The notes beneath the pieces were generated by a model. The model was not told where the DNA came from. It did no database searches and saw only the letters and a program-made list of their open reading frames with translations. A program made the translations under genes and the position numbers. From Defluviitaleaceae bacterium (GTDB lineage: Bacteria > Bacillota > Clostridia > Lachnospirales > WRAX01): DNA of 51,858 bases. Positions 16,842 through 25,139 of the stretch are shown here, piece by piece (the stretch's first letter is position 1; every line of letters starts with the position of its first letter). The stretch is taken from the NCBI GenBank assembly GCA_009780415.1, contig WRAC01000016.1, positions 1 through 51,858 on the forward strand. The letters are read 5' to 3'.

Positions 16842-17672
16842 ATGAAACGTTTATTGGCGCAGATTGGGTTTTTTGTTTTGCACAACCCGTATTTGCAAAA
16901 CTTTTTCAGCGGCAGGATTTACGACGGCAAGCTGAAGGGTTTTTGCGCGCCGGGATTGAATTGCTATTCCTGCCCGGCAGCCGCGTTTTCATGCCCCATC
17001 GGCTCGCTGCAAAACTTCTTTCGCGGCACGGGCCACAATATAAGCCTTTTCGTCACGGGGTTTCTGATAGCAATGGGCGCGGCGTTCGGCAGGTTTGTGT
17101 GCGGATTTGCATGTCCAATGGGGTTTTTACAGGATTTAATATACAAAGCTCCAACGCCCAAGTTCCGGGTACGGTTAAGAAAATTATCTTATTTTAAATA
17201 TATAGTATTAGCTGCGTTTGTGATAATTCTGCCGTTTTCAGTACGCGATTATTTGTCGGGCCTGGGATATCCTTGGTTTTGCGCTTACATCTGCCCCTCG
17301 GGAACGATTTTCGGCGCGTGGCCTTTACTGGCGGCAAACGATTTTATCCGGGGGATGCTTGGAGCCTTATTTAACATAAAAACTGCCGTGGCCATAGGCC
17401 TGATAACAATGGCGCTGTTCATAAACCGTTTCTTTTGCAGGGTTTTATGCCCCCTGGGCGCGATTTACGCGATGTTTAATAAAATTTCGTTTGTCCGCAT
17501 TAACCATGATAAACCCGCCTGCGCAAACTGCGCAAAATGCTCGGAATCATGCAATCTGCGGCTGGATCCCGTAAAGGAATCAAGCCATCCCGATTGCATG
17601 CGCTGCGGAAACTGCGTAAGGGCCTGCGGGGAAAAAGCGTTGAAATACGGGACAATTAATAAAAGTAATTAA
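16842..17672 (+). CDS. Membrane polyferredoxin (NapH/CcoG-like 4Fe-4S protein)
   Basis: A 276-residue membrane protein with several helices and two complete 4Fe-4S motifs at the C-terminus: C227-x2-C230-x2-C233-x3-C237 and C252-x2-C255-x2-C258-x3-C262. Extra conserved cysteines lie in loops of the membrane part (GFCAPGLNCYSCPAA, VCGFACPMGFLQD, AYICPSGT, RFFCRVLCPLGAIY), typical of the NapH/YccM family. It should pass electrons from cytoplasmic ferredoxin across the membrane. With the CxxC microprotein and TlpA-like lipoprotein it forms a three-gene redox operon. ATG follows the microprotein stop directly; the upstream GGTATAGG is a weak ribosome site, so coupling is likely. Confidence 0.9.
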   Translation: MKRLLAQIGFFVLHNPYLQNFFSGRIYDGKLKGFCAPGLNCYSCPAAAFSCPIGSLQNFFRGTGHNISLFVTGFLIAMGAAFGRFVCGFACPMGFLQDLIYKAPTPKFRVRLRKLSYFKYIVLAAFVIILPFSVRDYLSGLGYPWFCAYICPSGTIFGAWPLLAANDFIRGMLGALFNIKTAVAIGLITMALFINRFFCRVLCPLGAIYAMFNKISFVRINHDKPACANCAKCSESCNLRLDPVKESSHPDCMRCGNCVRACGEKALKYGTINKSN

Positions 17673-17690
17673 TAAAAACGGAGGTTGAAA

Positions 17691-19139
17691 ATGAAGGAAA
17701 AGCTGATTGAATTAATGGCTTTTTGCAAAGGGCTTGGCGCGGATTACGTCGATATCCGGGTAAAGGATATCTGGACGGAACAGATTTCGGCTGAGGACGG
17801 CAAGGCCAAGGCGCTTAGTTCCGGCAGGAGCGTGGGCTTCGGCATCCGCGTGTATGTGGACGGCTCTTTGGGGTTTGCCGCCGCGAATGATTTGTCAAAG
17901 TTTGAGGAAACCGCGCGCAAGGCCTATGAAATCGCCTGCGTAAGCAAGGATTTACAGGCGGAAAAGATTGTACTTGCGCCAAAACCCGTTGTTGTTGACC
18001 ATTTCGCAACGCCCATGGAAATTGACCCGGCATCGGTGCCTCTTTCCGATAAACTGGATTTGCTTCTTAATTGCGAAAAGATTATGAAAGCCGTGCCTGG
18101 CGTATCGCGCACCAACTCCGGCATGGGCTTCCGTAAAGAGATTGTTATTTACTGCGACACGGACGGAAGCTACATCACCCAAAGCTTCTGCCAAAGCGGC
18201 GCGGGCATTACCGCGACGGCAATCGGCAACAATGACGCGCAGACGCGCAGCTACCCCAGCCTTTTCGGCGGCGATTACAGCCGCGCCGGTTACGAGTTCG
18301 TCATTGGGCTGGATTTATTGGCGCACGCGGAAAAGATTGCCCGGGAAAGCGTGGAGCTTATGAACGCCCCGGACTGCCCTTCCGGTATTTATGATTTGAT
18401 TATAAACCCGTCACAGATGGTGCTTCAGATACACGAGAGCATCGGGCACCCGACAGAGCTTGACCGTGTGTACGGCAGCGAGGCCGCCTTCGCGGGGGCA
18501 AGCTTTTTACAGCCCTCGGATTTGGGCAAAGACCTTGTCTACGGCTCACCGCATGTAACGGTCGTGGCTGACGCGGTTTGCAAGGAAGCCCTCGGCACAT
18601 TCGGTTATGACGATGAGGGTGTGGCGGCGGTAAGCACCGTACTTATCGACAAAGGCATCTTTAAGAATTTTATGACATCGCGCGATACGGCGTTCAAGGT
18701 AAAGCAGGTGTCCAATGGATGCGGGCTGGCGGACGGATGGCGTAACCTGCCCCTTGTGCGTATGACCAATATAAACCTATTGCCCGGGGAATTTGAGGCT
18801 GATGAATTGATTGAGGGTATTAACGACGGTTTTATGCTGGATGTAAACAAGAGCTGGAGCATCGACGACAAGCGCATAAACTTCCAGTTCAGCTGTGAAA
18901 TAGCCTATGAAATAAAAAACGGCAAGCTGACCGGAAAGGTTTTCAAAAACCCAATCTACAGCGGCGTTACGACAGAGTTTTGGGCAAGCTGCGACGGTGT
19001 TGCCAACGGGAAGAGCTGGCGGATTTACGGCGTGCCGAACTGCGGCAAGGGACAGCCGATGCAGAGCGCCCGCTGCGGGCACGGATCCGCGCCCACGCGG
19101 TTTAGAAAAGTGAAGGTAGGTGTCGCGGATGTTAAGTAA
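17691..19139 (+). CDS. tldD: TldD metalloprotease subunit
   Basis: The catalytic subunit of the TldD/TldE zinc protease, which degrades or trims unfolded and modified peptides through a narrow cavity. 482 residues, with the family's HExxxH motif at 248-253 (IHESIGHPTELDRV) and a later GLADGWRNLPLVRMTN region. ATG 17691 is chosen because GGAGG is at 17680-17684; a TTG at 17685 is too close to it. The end overlaps tldE by 11 bases, consistent with obligate heterodimer formation. Confidence 0.94.
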   Translation: MKEKLIELMAFCKGLGADYVDIRVKDIWTEQISAEDGKAKALSSGRSVGFGIRVYVDGSLGFAAANDLSKFEETARKAYEIACVSKDLQAEKIVLAPKPVVVDHFATPMEIDPASVPLSDKLDLLLNCEKIMKAVPGVSRTNSGMGFRKEIVIYCDTDGSYITQSFCQSGAGITATAIGNNDAQTRSYPSLFGGDYSRAGYEFVIGLDLLAHAEKIARESVELMNAPDCPSGIYDLIINPSQMVLQIHESIGHPTELDRVYGSEAAFAGASFLQPSDLGKDLVYGSPHVTVVADAVCKEALGTFGYDDEGVAAVSTVLIDKGIFKNFMTSRDTAFKVKQVSNGCGLADGWRNLPLVRMTNINLLPGEFEADELIEGINDGFMLDVNKSWSIDDKRINFQFSCEIAYEIKNGKLTGKVFKNPIYSGVTTEFWASCDGVANGKSWRIYGVPNCGKGQPMQSARCGHGSAPTRFRKVKVGVADVK

Positions 19140-20454
19140 ACAGCAGGCGCATAACATTGTCACAAAACTCCAATCATATGCAAAGAGCGATATGACCGTG
19201 AATATTATGGATAACGGCGAAAAGCTGACGCGCTTCGCCAATTCCGAGATACATCAAAACGTTGAAATCGACGATACCATAATTAACCTGACAGTTCACG
19301 ACGGCAAAAAATCGGCTTCCAGTCAAACAAACGCTTTTGACGATGAGAGCTTAAAAAAGCTTGCCGCCGATGCCGAGGCAATGCTTAAACACGCCCCGGA
19401 AGGCGAGTTTGAGCCTGTTCAGCCGCCCGTTGAACCCATCCCAGAAACCGCCAACGACGAACGGCTTTCAAAAGCCTACGGCATAAAAGGCCGCGCCGAC
19501 GCGGTAAAACGCTGTATCTCCTCCCTTGACCCGGACTACACCACCGCCGGCGTATTGTCCCTGACAAACAACATGCGCGCTTTTGGCAACCGCTCGGGAT
19601 TGTTCCATTACTACCAATTCGACAGCGTTAACTTCGAGGCCGTCGTAACCCACAAGGACGGCGATACCGGCTTTGGCGCGCTGGAAACAAACAACCCGGA
19701 CACCTGCGATATCGGCGCGGCGTTCAAAACCGCTTACGACAAGGCAAGAAACGCCATTGGCCCCGTTTTTACCGATTTAGGCGCGTATACCGTCGTCCTT
19801 GAACCGGCGGCAGTCGCAGACTTACTCATGTTCATGCTGATAGGCTTAAACGGCGCCCGCTACCAAAAAGGGCTCAGCTTTGCCTCCGGTTTGCTTGGGC
19901 AAAAGGTATTCGGCGAAAATGTCACCATCCGCGACGATGTAACCAACCCCGCCACGTTCCAACGCTTCTTCGACGCCGAAGGCTTCCGCCGCCAGCCGCT
20001 TGCCTTGGTCGAAAACGGCGTCCTGAAAAACGTCCTCTACTGCTCCAAAACCGCGCAAAAAGACAACGCTCAACCCACGGGCCACTCCGTCGGCAGCAGC
20101 GGCGACGGCGGCTATCCCCTCAACGTCGTTATGGAAGGCGGCGACAGCTCTCTCCCCGAAATGATTTCGTCCGTCAAAAAGGGCATCCTCGTTACCCATT
20201 TCCACTATTGCAACTATGTCAACCCCAAAGTCCTACAGGTCACAGGCCTGACCCGCGACGGCACGTTCATGATAGAGGACGGGCGCGTAACCAGTCCCCT
20301 CCGCAACATGCGGTTCACTGAAAGCCTAATAAACGCGTTCTCGAACATAACCGCTCTCTCCCGCGACGTTCGCCCCGTGCCCTTCCTAAGCGGCCCCGCG
20401 CTCCTGCCTGCCGTTGTTATCAAGGATTTCCATTTTACCAGCGGTCAGAAATAG
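19129..20454 (+). CDS. tldE: TldE/PmbA, partner of TldD
   Basis: A 441-residue homologue of TldD lacking the HExxxH zinc site, which completes the heterodimeric protease. Family features: VNIMDNGEKLTRFANSEIHQ near the start, SCOP-type core LTVHDGKKSASSQTN, and the C-terminal TGLTRDGTFMIEDG and PLRNMRFTESL. ATG 19129 is chosen because GAAGGTAGG ends 8 nt upstream; a GTG at 19120 lies inside that site. It is the last gene of the plus-strand run, followed by a GC hairpin. Confidence 0.93.
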   Translation: MLSKQQAHNIVTKLQSYAKSDMTVNIMDNGEKLTRFANSEIHQNVEIDDTIINLTVHDGKKSASSQTNAFDDESLKKLAADAEAMLKHAPEGEFEPVQPPVEPIPETANDERLSKAYGIKGRADAVKRCISSLDPDYTTAGVLSLTNNMRAFGNRSGLFHYYQFDSVNFEAVVTHKDGDTGFGALETNNPDTCDIGAAFKTAYDKARNAIGPVFTDLGAYTVVLEPAAVADLLMFMLIGLNGARYQKGLSFASGLLGQKVFGENVTIRDDVTNPATFQRFFDAEGFRRQPLALVENGVLKNVLYCSKTAQKDNAQPTGHSVGSSGDGGYPLNVVMEGGDSSLPEMISSVKKGILVTHFHYCNYVNPKVLQVTGLTRDGTFMIEDGRVTSPLRNMRFTESLINAFSNITALSRDVRPVPFLSGPALLPAVVIKDFHFTSGQK

Positions 20455-20465
20455 AGATAAGGCTT

Positions 20466-20483
20466 CGGGGGGACTCTGTCCCC
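20466..20483 (+). terminator. GC hairpin after tldE
   Basis: GGGGAC (20469-20474) pairs with GTCCCC (20478-20483) over a TCT loop, 12 nt after the tldE stop. No T-run follows, so it is a weak terminator or a processing barrier. Nothing else marks the operon end before the palindrome at 20504. Confidence 0.45.
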
Positions 20484-20503
20484 GTCGTTCAGCAATGTGA
20501 CAT

Positions 20504-20543
20504 GCATATCCAACTCCGTCAGCATTGACGGAGTTGGATATGC
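20504..20543. repeat. Perfect 18-bp inverted repeat
   Basis: The left arm is GCATATCCAACTCCGTCA (20504-20521) and the right arm is its exact complement (20526-20543), with only GCAT between. A perfect 18-bp stem with a 4-nt loop is unusual. It has no T-run, so it is not a simple terminator. It could be a bidirectional barrier, a regulator site, or the end of a small mobile element. It directly precedes a degenerate reading frame. Confidence 0.75.
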
Positions 20544-20758
20544 GAATAAACAAACCGCAATGCAAATTACTTATAATAGACGCAAATAACGATTTCGGGG
20601 AACATACGGGAGTAAATAATAAAAAAACTAAACTATTAAAAGGAGATGTAAAGCTATATGAACGGCGAGCAATTAAGCTGTACGAATCTTGCGGCTATAC
20701 GGTGTTCAATAATGAACAGGGGGCTATAGGAATGAAAAAAACGTTGGAAAATCAATAG
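20540..20758 (+). pseudogene. Probable GNAT acetyltransferase remnant
   Basis: A 72-codon AT-rich frame starting inside the palindrome. It contains CKLLIIDANND and, about 24 residues later, RRAIKLYESCGYTVF ending GAIGMKKTLE. These two parts match the end of a GNAT acetyltransferase, where the IDA-N motif and the RAIKLYESCG helix are normally adjacent. The residues between (FGEHTGVNNKKTKLLKG and so on) look like an insertion, and the whole N-terminal half is absent. No good ribosome binding site precedes it. I read it as a decayed fragment, though a small expressed ORF cannot be excluded. From 20759 to 20834 I see only AT-rich leader sequence for the next gene. Confidence 0.4.
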
Positions 20759-20847
20759 CAAGTAAGCGTTTCAAATTTGGGAAATCAGTGCTGTGCTTAA
20801 CTTGATAGTTATGCTAATATTAATCAGTTAAATCTGGAGGTTTATTG

Positions 20848-21414
20848 ATGGGAATAGGTTTGTTTATTGATCACCGTTACTTGTATAATGTTGTAGGCAG
20901 ACAGAAAACGGATTATTTGAAGCTTAGGAATTTTATTGAATCTGAGTTGAATGATGTTGTTGACGAGGGTTATTTCTTTAACGCCGATGACGACGCGCCC
21001 GCCGCGGCAAAGCTGCACAGCGCGCTGTCCTATCCGCCTCCGAACGGACCCGGGTTAAGGGTGAAAACCTATTGGCTGCAAAAGAAACCGCTGTATTGGC
21101 CGGACAGGACGCCGGTAATACATCCTTCGAAAAATTACCAATTTGAACTAACGACACAGAAAGCAGTGGATGTCGGGCTTGTCTATCATATGACACGTTC
21201 TTTTATGAACCGTAAGTGGACTAAATTAATTCTTATCGCCGGGGACGGGGATTTCCACGAGCCCGTACAAGGCCTTGTGGAACAGTATAATGTTGATTTA
21301 TATATTATGGGAAGCATTGTTTCTGTGTCTGATGAGCTAAAGCCATACGCCAGAAAAATTTATGAAATGGATAAGGAGCCGTTACTCTCGCAACTTGCGT
21401 ATACTAAGTCATAG
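20848..21414 (+). CDS. NYN-domain (PIN-like) protein
   Basis: A 188-residue protein of the LabA/DUF88-type NYN group, PIN-like putative RNases with metal-binding acidic residues. The first acidic residue is in GIGLFIDHRYLYN, and the later pair is in LILIAGDGDFHEPVQGL near residue 133. An embedded Lys/Pro stretch (WLQKKPLYWPDRTPV) lies mid-protein. TGGAGG at 20835-20840 supports ATG 20848. It stands alone between a remnant and a convergent operon. The RNA substrate is unknown. Confidence 0.8.
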   Translation: MGIGLFIDHRYLYNVVGRQKTDYLKLRNFIESELNDVVDEGYFFNADDDAPAAAKLHSALSYPPPNGPGLRVKTYWLQKKPLYWPDRTPVIHPSKNYQFELTTQKAVDVGLVYHMTRSFMNRKWTKLILIAGDGDFHEPVQGLVEQYNVDLYIMGSIVSVSDELKPYARKIYEMDKEPLLSQLAYTKS

Positions 21415-21431
21415 AGTATATATCAACTATA

Positions 21432-22217
21432 TCATTTATAATAAATAGAATCAATCTCATCGCTGGTGATACCAGGTTCTTTATAAAATATTAACGGCGC
21501 TTCGGTAAGCATTCCTGCCGATGCGCCTTTTATTGCCGTCATCAGGAACAATTTTGAAGGTTTATCGGCGAAGGGATGAACGAAGCGCAGGGTCTTTGGT
21601 TCCAACCCGCGTTCGCGCAGAGCGTATAAGACATCGGTCAGCCTTTCCGTCCTATGGACAAGGAATAACTTCCCGCCGTATTTTAGAAGCGCAGCGGCGG
21701 CGGCGGCGACATCCTCCATGCCGCACAAAAGCTCATGCCGCGCGATATTACGCTCTGTGTGCTCAAGCGGGCCGCGTACCTTCATGTAGGGGGGATTAAC
21801 CGTCGCCACATCAAAATATCCCGGCACAAGCCCGCCATAATCGCCGCGGATATCCCCCTTTACAACACTTATCCTGTTTCCGAGACCGTTCATACGGACG
21901 TTCCGCACCGCCATATCCGCCATTTCGTCCTGAATCTCGACACCATAAAAACAAGCGCCCGCATAACGGGCGCTCATCAAAATGGGTACAACTCCGCTTC
22001 CGCAACACAAATCAACAACGCGTTCGCCGCGCCAAGCCTTTGCATATGCCGCCAAAAGCACGGAATCCGTACCGAAACAAAATCCGCCGGGTTTTTGAAG
22101 CAGCTTTAACCCATTCCTATCCAAATCAACAACCTGTTCACCATTTTTTATATAATCCAAAACAGACGGGTCAAGGGCATAATCCGCATTCAACGGTATA
22201 TGGGGAATCCGCTTCAA
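21432..22217 (-). CDS. trmN6: tRNA1(Val) A37 N6-methyltransferase-like (YabB/TrmN6)
   Basis: A 261-residue SAM-dependent methyltransferase. It has motif I VDLCCGSGVVPILMSARY, an acidic GVEIQDEMADMAV for the ribose, and the N6-adenine signature NPPYMK near residue 140. In Bacillus the equivalent yabB closes the same gene block. Start is TTG at 22217 behind GAGGGAG. It is the last gene of the darA operon, 29 nt after ricT. Confidence 0.87.
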   Translation of the reverse strand: MKRIPHIPLNADYALDPSVLDYIKNGEQVVDLDRNGLKLLQKPGGFCFGTDSVLLAAYAKAWRGERVVDLCCGSGVVPILMSARYAGACFYGVEIQDEMADMAVRNVRMNGLGNRISVVKGDIRGDYGGLVPGYFDVATVNPPYMKVRGPLEHTERNIARHELLCGMEDVAAAAAALLKYGGKLFLVHRTERLTDVLYALRERGLEPKTLRFVHPFADKPSKLFLMTAIKGASAGMLTEAPLIFYKEPGITSDEIDSIYYK

Positions 22218-22246
22218 GCTTAATAATCTCCCTCTGGGTTTGATTT

Positions 22247-23176
22247 TTATATATCCCCGGTTCCAACCGCTTCCTCATCCGTCTTTTTAGCTTTAACGAT
22301 GGAAATGGCGGAGAGGGGATAGGCGGAGACGACGGGTTCGTCCTGGGGCTTGCGGCGCACGGCCACCCGGACGAGCTGGCGGAGGATCATGACGGAGAGG
22401 ACTTCGCCCGTGCCGTCGGGGGTTTTGACCAGATCGCCCTCGTTGGGCAGGTTTTTGTTTAGGTGTTCGTAGGTTTCTTCCTCGTATTTCAAGCAGCACA
22501 TCAAGCGTCCGCATATGCCGGAGATTTTGGTGGGGTTGAGGGAAAGGCTTTGTTCCTTTGCCATTTTAACGGACACGGGCTGGAAATCGGTCAAGAAAGT
22601 GGAGCAGCACAATGGACGCCCGCAAATCGCCATCCCGCCCGCTATCTTTGTTTCATCGCGCGGGCCGATTTGGCGCAGTTCGATGCGCATACGGAAGATG
22701 GAAGCCAGTTCCTTGACAAGTTCGCGGAAATCCACGCGCCCGTCAGCGGTGAAATAGAAAATGATTTTGTTTTGGTCAAAGGTCAGCTCTACGTCAACCA
22801 GTTTCATTTCAAGGGCGTGCTTGGCGACGGTTTCAGTGCATATACCAAGGGCTTCCTTTTCGCGCGCCTTGTTTTTTTCGACCTGCTCCTCGTCCTCGGC
22901 TGTGGCTACACGCATGATTTTTTTAAGCGGAGCCACAATGTCCGCTTCGGGGACTTCCTTGTTCGCAATCTCTACCTTGCCGCATTCGACACCGCGGGCA
23001 GTTTCAACTATTACGTTTACACCCGTCTCTACGGTAATTTCGTCAGGATCAAAATAATAAATCGTGCCGGCGCGCCGGAAACGCACGCCGATTATCTCGA
23101 TTTTATCCTTTGGTTTACACTCTGATTTATCCTCTGGTATATTCTCAGGAATAATATCCGTAATGTTCTCTGTCAT
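22247..23176 (-). CDS. ricT: RicT/YaaT PSP1-domain protein
   Basis: A 309-residue PSP1 protein. In Bacillus subtilis RicT (YaaT) joins RicA and RicF in a complex carrying 4Fe-4S clusters that stimulates RNase Y processing and promotes sporulation and competence. The cysteines are C185, C190 and C191 in CGRPLCCSTFL and C222, C227 and C228 in CGRLMCCLKYE. The C-terminus is hydrophilic and variable. ATG 23176 overlaps the holB stop by 4 bases. RicA and RicF are not in this window. Confidence 0.93.
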   Translation of the reverse strand: MTENITDIIPENIPEDKSECKPKDKIEIIGVRFRRAGTIYYFDPDEITVETGVNVIVETARGVECGKVEIANKEVPEADIVAPLKKIMRVATAEDEEQVEKNKAREKEALGICTETVAKHALEMKLVDVELTFDQNKIIFYFTADGRVDFRELVKELASIFRMRIELRQIGPRDETKIAGGMAICGRPLCCSTFLTDFQPVSVKMAKEQSLSLNPTKISGICGRLMCCLKYEEETYEHLNKNLPNEGDLVKTPDGTGEVLSVMILRQLVRVAVRRKPQDEPVVSAYPLSAISIVKAKKTDEEAVGTGDI

Positions 23177-24213
23177 GTAACTTTCCTTCCCAAGCCAAGC
23201 ATTAATACCTCAATCGTTAACTGGAACCCGGCGTTTGATTCCAGCCGTGCCCTTGCGGTTTCGATACGGTTCAATGCTTGATCTATATCATCTATAACAT
23301 CTATTTGTAATAGTGCATTGTTAATTCTTGCTTTAATATCAGCGAAACAAAGTTCGGATTGCGGCGCGTGGATACTGACGGCTAAATCCCTGTACCACAT
23401 TGCCGCCAGGTCAAGGATGAGGTTGGCGTCGTCCTTGTATTCATCCAGAACGCGAGTTTGCAACAGTATTTCGGCGGCTGTTTTATTCGTAATGCCTTCC
23501 AGTACGGACAAAAGCGCTTCCCTTGCCCGGTACGCCCGCGGCGGAGCGCCGTCCTCGCCCGGTTTGCTCAATTCAATCGCGCGCCCTGCGCTGCCGTTGG
23601 ACAAACTGGCGTAAAAAAACGCTTCGGATTGCGTTAGGCCGGGGTTGTTGGCGAGCAGGACGCGGGCTGCTTCGTCCGTCGGCAAAGCTGTGGTTTTTAT
23701 GCCCGCAAGGCGGGAACGCACGGTTGGAAGGAGCAATCCCTCATTTTCCGCGCACAATATAAAAACCGCGTGGGGCGGAGGCTCTTCAAGGGTTTTAAGC
23801 ATTATATTCTGGGAAGAAGCGTTCATCCAATCCGCTTTTTCAATGATAAAAACCTTGTATCCGGAGCGATAAGGCTTGATATTAGCGGCGGTTATAATGT
23901 TTTCCCTAACGTATTCCGCGCTGATGGCCGTTTTCTTGTCCGGGCGGGCGAATATAACGTCGGGATGGTTGCCGGATTCAAGCGCTTTGCAAGAGTAACA
24001 TCCCCCGCAAGGCTTGTCCGCCATGCCCTCACATAAAAGAATCCGCGCGGTTTGTTTGGCCAGGGTTTTCTTGCCTGTGCCGGGCGGCCCGGAGAACAGG
24101 TATGCATGAGAAAAACGCCCATTTGAGAGTATTTTTTCCAGGCGGCGTTCGGGCGTTAACCGTTCTATCCCAAGCTCTGTCCCGGGTTCAGCCTCGGACA
24201 AACCCGCGCTCAT
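23173..24213 (-). CDS. holB: DNA polymerase III delta' subunit
   Basis: A clamp-loader AAA+ subunit of 346 residues. Walker A is GPPGTGKKT at 42-50, the zinc module has cysteines at 61, 69, 72 and 75 (CEGMADKPCGGCYSC), and the sensor regions include DWMNASSQNIMLKTLEEPP, typical of delta'. It assembles with DnaX and delta (HolA, encoded at 25913-26926) to load the beta clamp. It overlaps yaaR by 4 bases. Confidence 0.93.
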   Translation of the reverse strand: MSAGLSEAEPGTELGIERLTPERRLEKILSNGRFSHAYLFSGPPGTGKKTLAKQTARILLCEGMADKPCGGCYSCKALESGNHPDVIFARPDKKTAISAEYVRENIITAANIKPYRSGYKVFIIEKADWMNASSQNIMLKTLEEPPPHAVFILCAENEGLLLPTVRSRLAGIKTTALPTDEAARVLLANNPGLTQSEAFFYASLSNGSAGRAIELSKPGEDGAPPRAYRAREALLSVLEGITNKTAAEILLQTRVLDEYKDDANLILDLAAMWYRDLAVSIHAPQSELCFADIKARINNALLQIDVIDDIDQALNRIETARARLESNAGFQLTIEVLMLGLGRKVT

Positions 24214-24650
24214 ATAATCAAATCCAGAAGAAGCCCGTGTATTTCGCCGGTTTTCTCAAGTATCGCAAGCGGGTTTTTCTCGGTTTTTAAAAGTTCCTTG
24301 GCTAAATCGTCAAGATGCTGGTTTACAAGCTTTACAACACCGTACACGCGATGCCGCCCGCGCCGGTCCAGAAAGTTCTCGCGCTCAAATTTATGCCCGT
24401 TGGTAACGACCTCGTTGATAAAATCCGAAACAAGGGAACGGTACTTCTTCATATCGCGGACGTCCATATGATCGGACAGCTTCTTGCCCAGCGCGCCGAT
24501 TTCCGAAATCAGGCCTTCCAAACGTTCCTTCAGGCCCTCGTCGCCAAGGCGCTTCAGCGTAAACTCAAACGCGTCCGAAATGGGTTTATCCTTAACAACC
24601 GGCGCGTCTGTCAAAAACGCCGGGGTTGTTTCCGCTATGCGGATATCCAT
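24210..24650 (-). CDS. yaaR: YaaR (DUF327) protein
   Basis: A 146-residue helical protein matching the YaaR/DUF327 family: FEFTLKRLGDEGLKERLEGL, then RRGRHRVYGVVKLVNQHLDD near residue 100. No enzymatic function is known for the family. It is always found between darA and holB in this block, as here, with 2 nt after darA and a 4-base overlap with holB. Confidence 0.9.
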   Translation of the reverse strand: MDIRIAETTPAFLTDAPVVKDKPISDAFEFTLKRLGDEGLKERLEGLISEIGALGKKLSDHMDVRDMKKYRSLVSDFINEVVTNGHKFERENFLDRRGRHRVYGVVKLVNQHLDDLAKELLKTEKNPLAILEKTGEIHGLLLDLII

Positions 24651-24652
24651 GC

Positions 24653-24982
24653 CTACACCTTCTTAAACTCTTCGACGTTCAGCACAAAAATTGTGGCCCC
24701 GCCAACGGTAACCTCGACAGGGTACGGCACGTAGCTTTCCGTTGTGCCGACGCTCTGCGAGTTTACGGATGTTATCTGTCTTCTGGCCTTGCATTTTTTC
24801 TCTATTATGTGTACCAAATCCGGTATGCGTTCTTCGGAAGCGCCGCAAATCAACGTTGTGTTACCAGCCCGTAAGAACCCGCCCGTTGTGGCAAGCTTCG
24901 TAACGCTGTAACCGTTTTCGTTCAACGCGTCCATCACCCCGAAAGCGTCGTCGTCGTTAATTATAGCCAATATAAGTTTCAT
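24653..24982 (-). CDS. darA: Cyclic-di-AMP receptor DarA/YaaQ
   Basis: A 109-residue PII-like protein that binds cyclic di-AMP as a trimer. It begins MKLILAIINDDDAFGVMDAL, has the nucleotide-binding TKLATTGGFLRAGNTTL loop and ends with an extended strand VTVGGATIFVLNVEEF, all as in the DarA/PstA family. GGAGGGAG precedes the ATG. It is the first gene of the darA-yaaR-holB-ricT-trmN6 operon, with a promoter at 25013-25042. Confidence 0.94.
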   Translation of the reverse strand: MKLILAIINDDDAFGVMDALNENGYSVTKLATTGGFLRAGNTTLICGASEERIPDLVHIIEKKCKARRQITSVNSQSVGTTESYVPYPVEVTVGGATIFVLNVEEFKKV

Positions 24983-25012
24983 TGTAGTTCTCCCTCCAAG
25001 ATCGCTTTAATT

Positions 25013-25042
25013 ATTATATCCATAAATTATGATAATGAGCAA
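25013..25042 (-). promoter_or_regulatory. Promoter of the darA operon
   Basis: On the minus strand TTGCTC (25042-25037) and TATAAT (25018-25013) are 18 bp apart, about 30 nt upstream of the darA start codon. The -10 is perfect and the -35 matches four of six. Confidence 0.65.
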
Positions 25043-25089
25043 TGCGTTTTAAACATTTTATCATAATATTGTATGCAATGCAAATTATA

Positions 25090-25118
25090 TTGGATTTTTT
25101 GGGAAATTAAGGTATACT
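25090..25118 (+). promoter_or_regulatory. Promoter of the TauE exporter gene
   Basis: TTGGAT (25090-25095) and TATACT (25113-25118) are 17 bp apart, 21 nt before the TTG start at 25140. With the darA promoter it forms a divergent pair in the same intergenic region. Confidence 0.65.
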
Positions 25119-25139
25119 CTTTGGGGAGCGTGATTTATT

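Noticed and set aside
22463-23125. 220-codon plus-strand frame opposite ricT
   Set aside because: Antisense shadow of a certain gene in a conserved operon.
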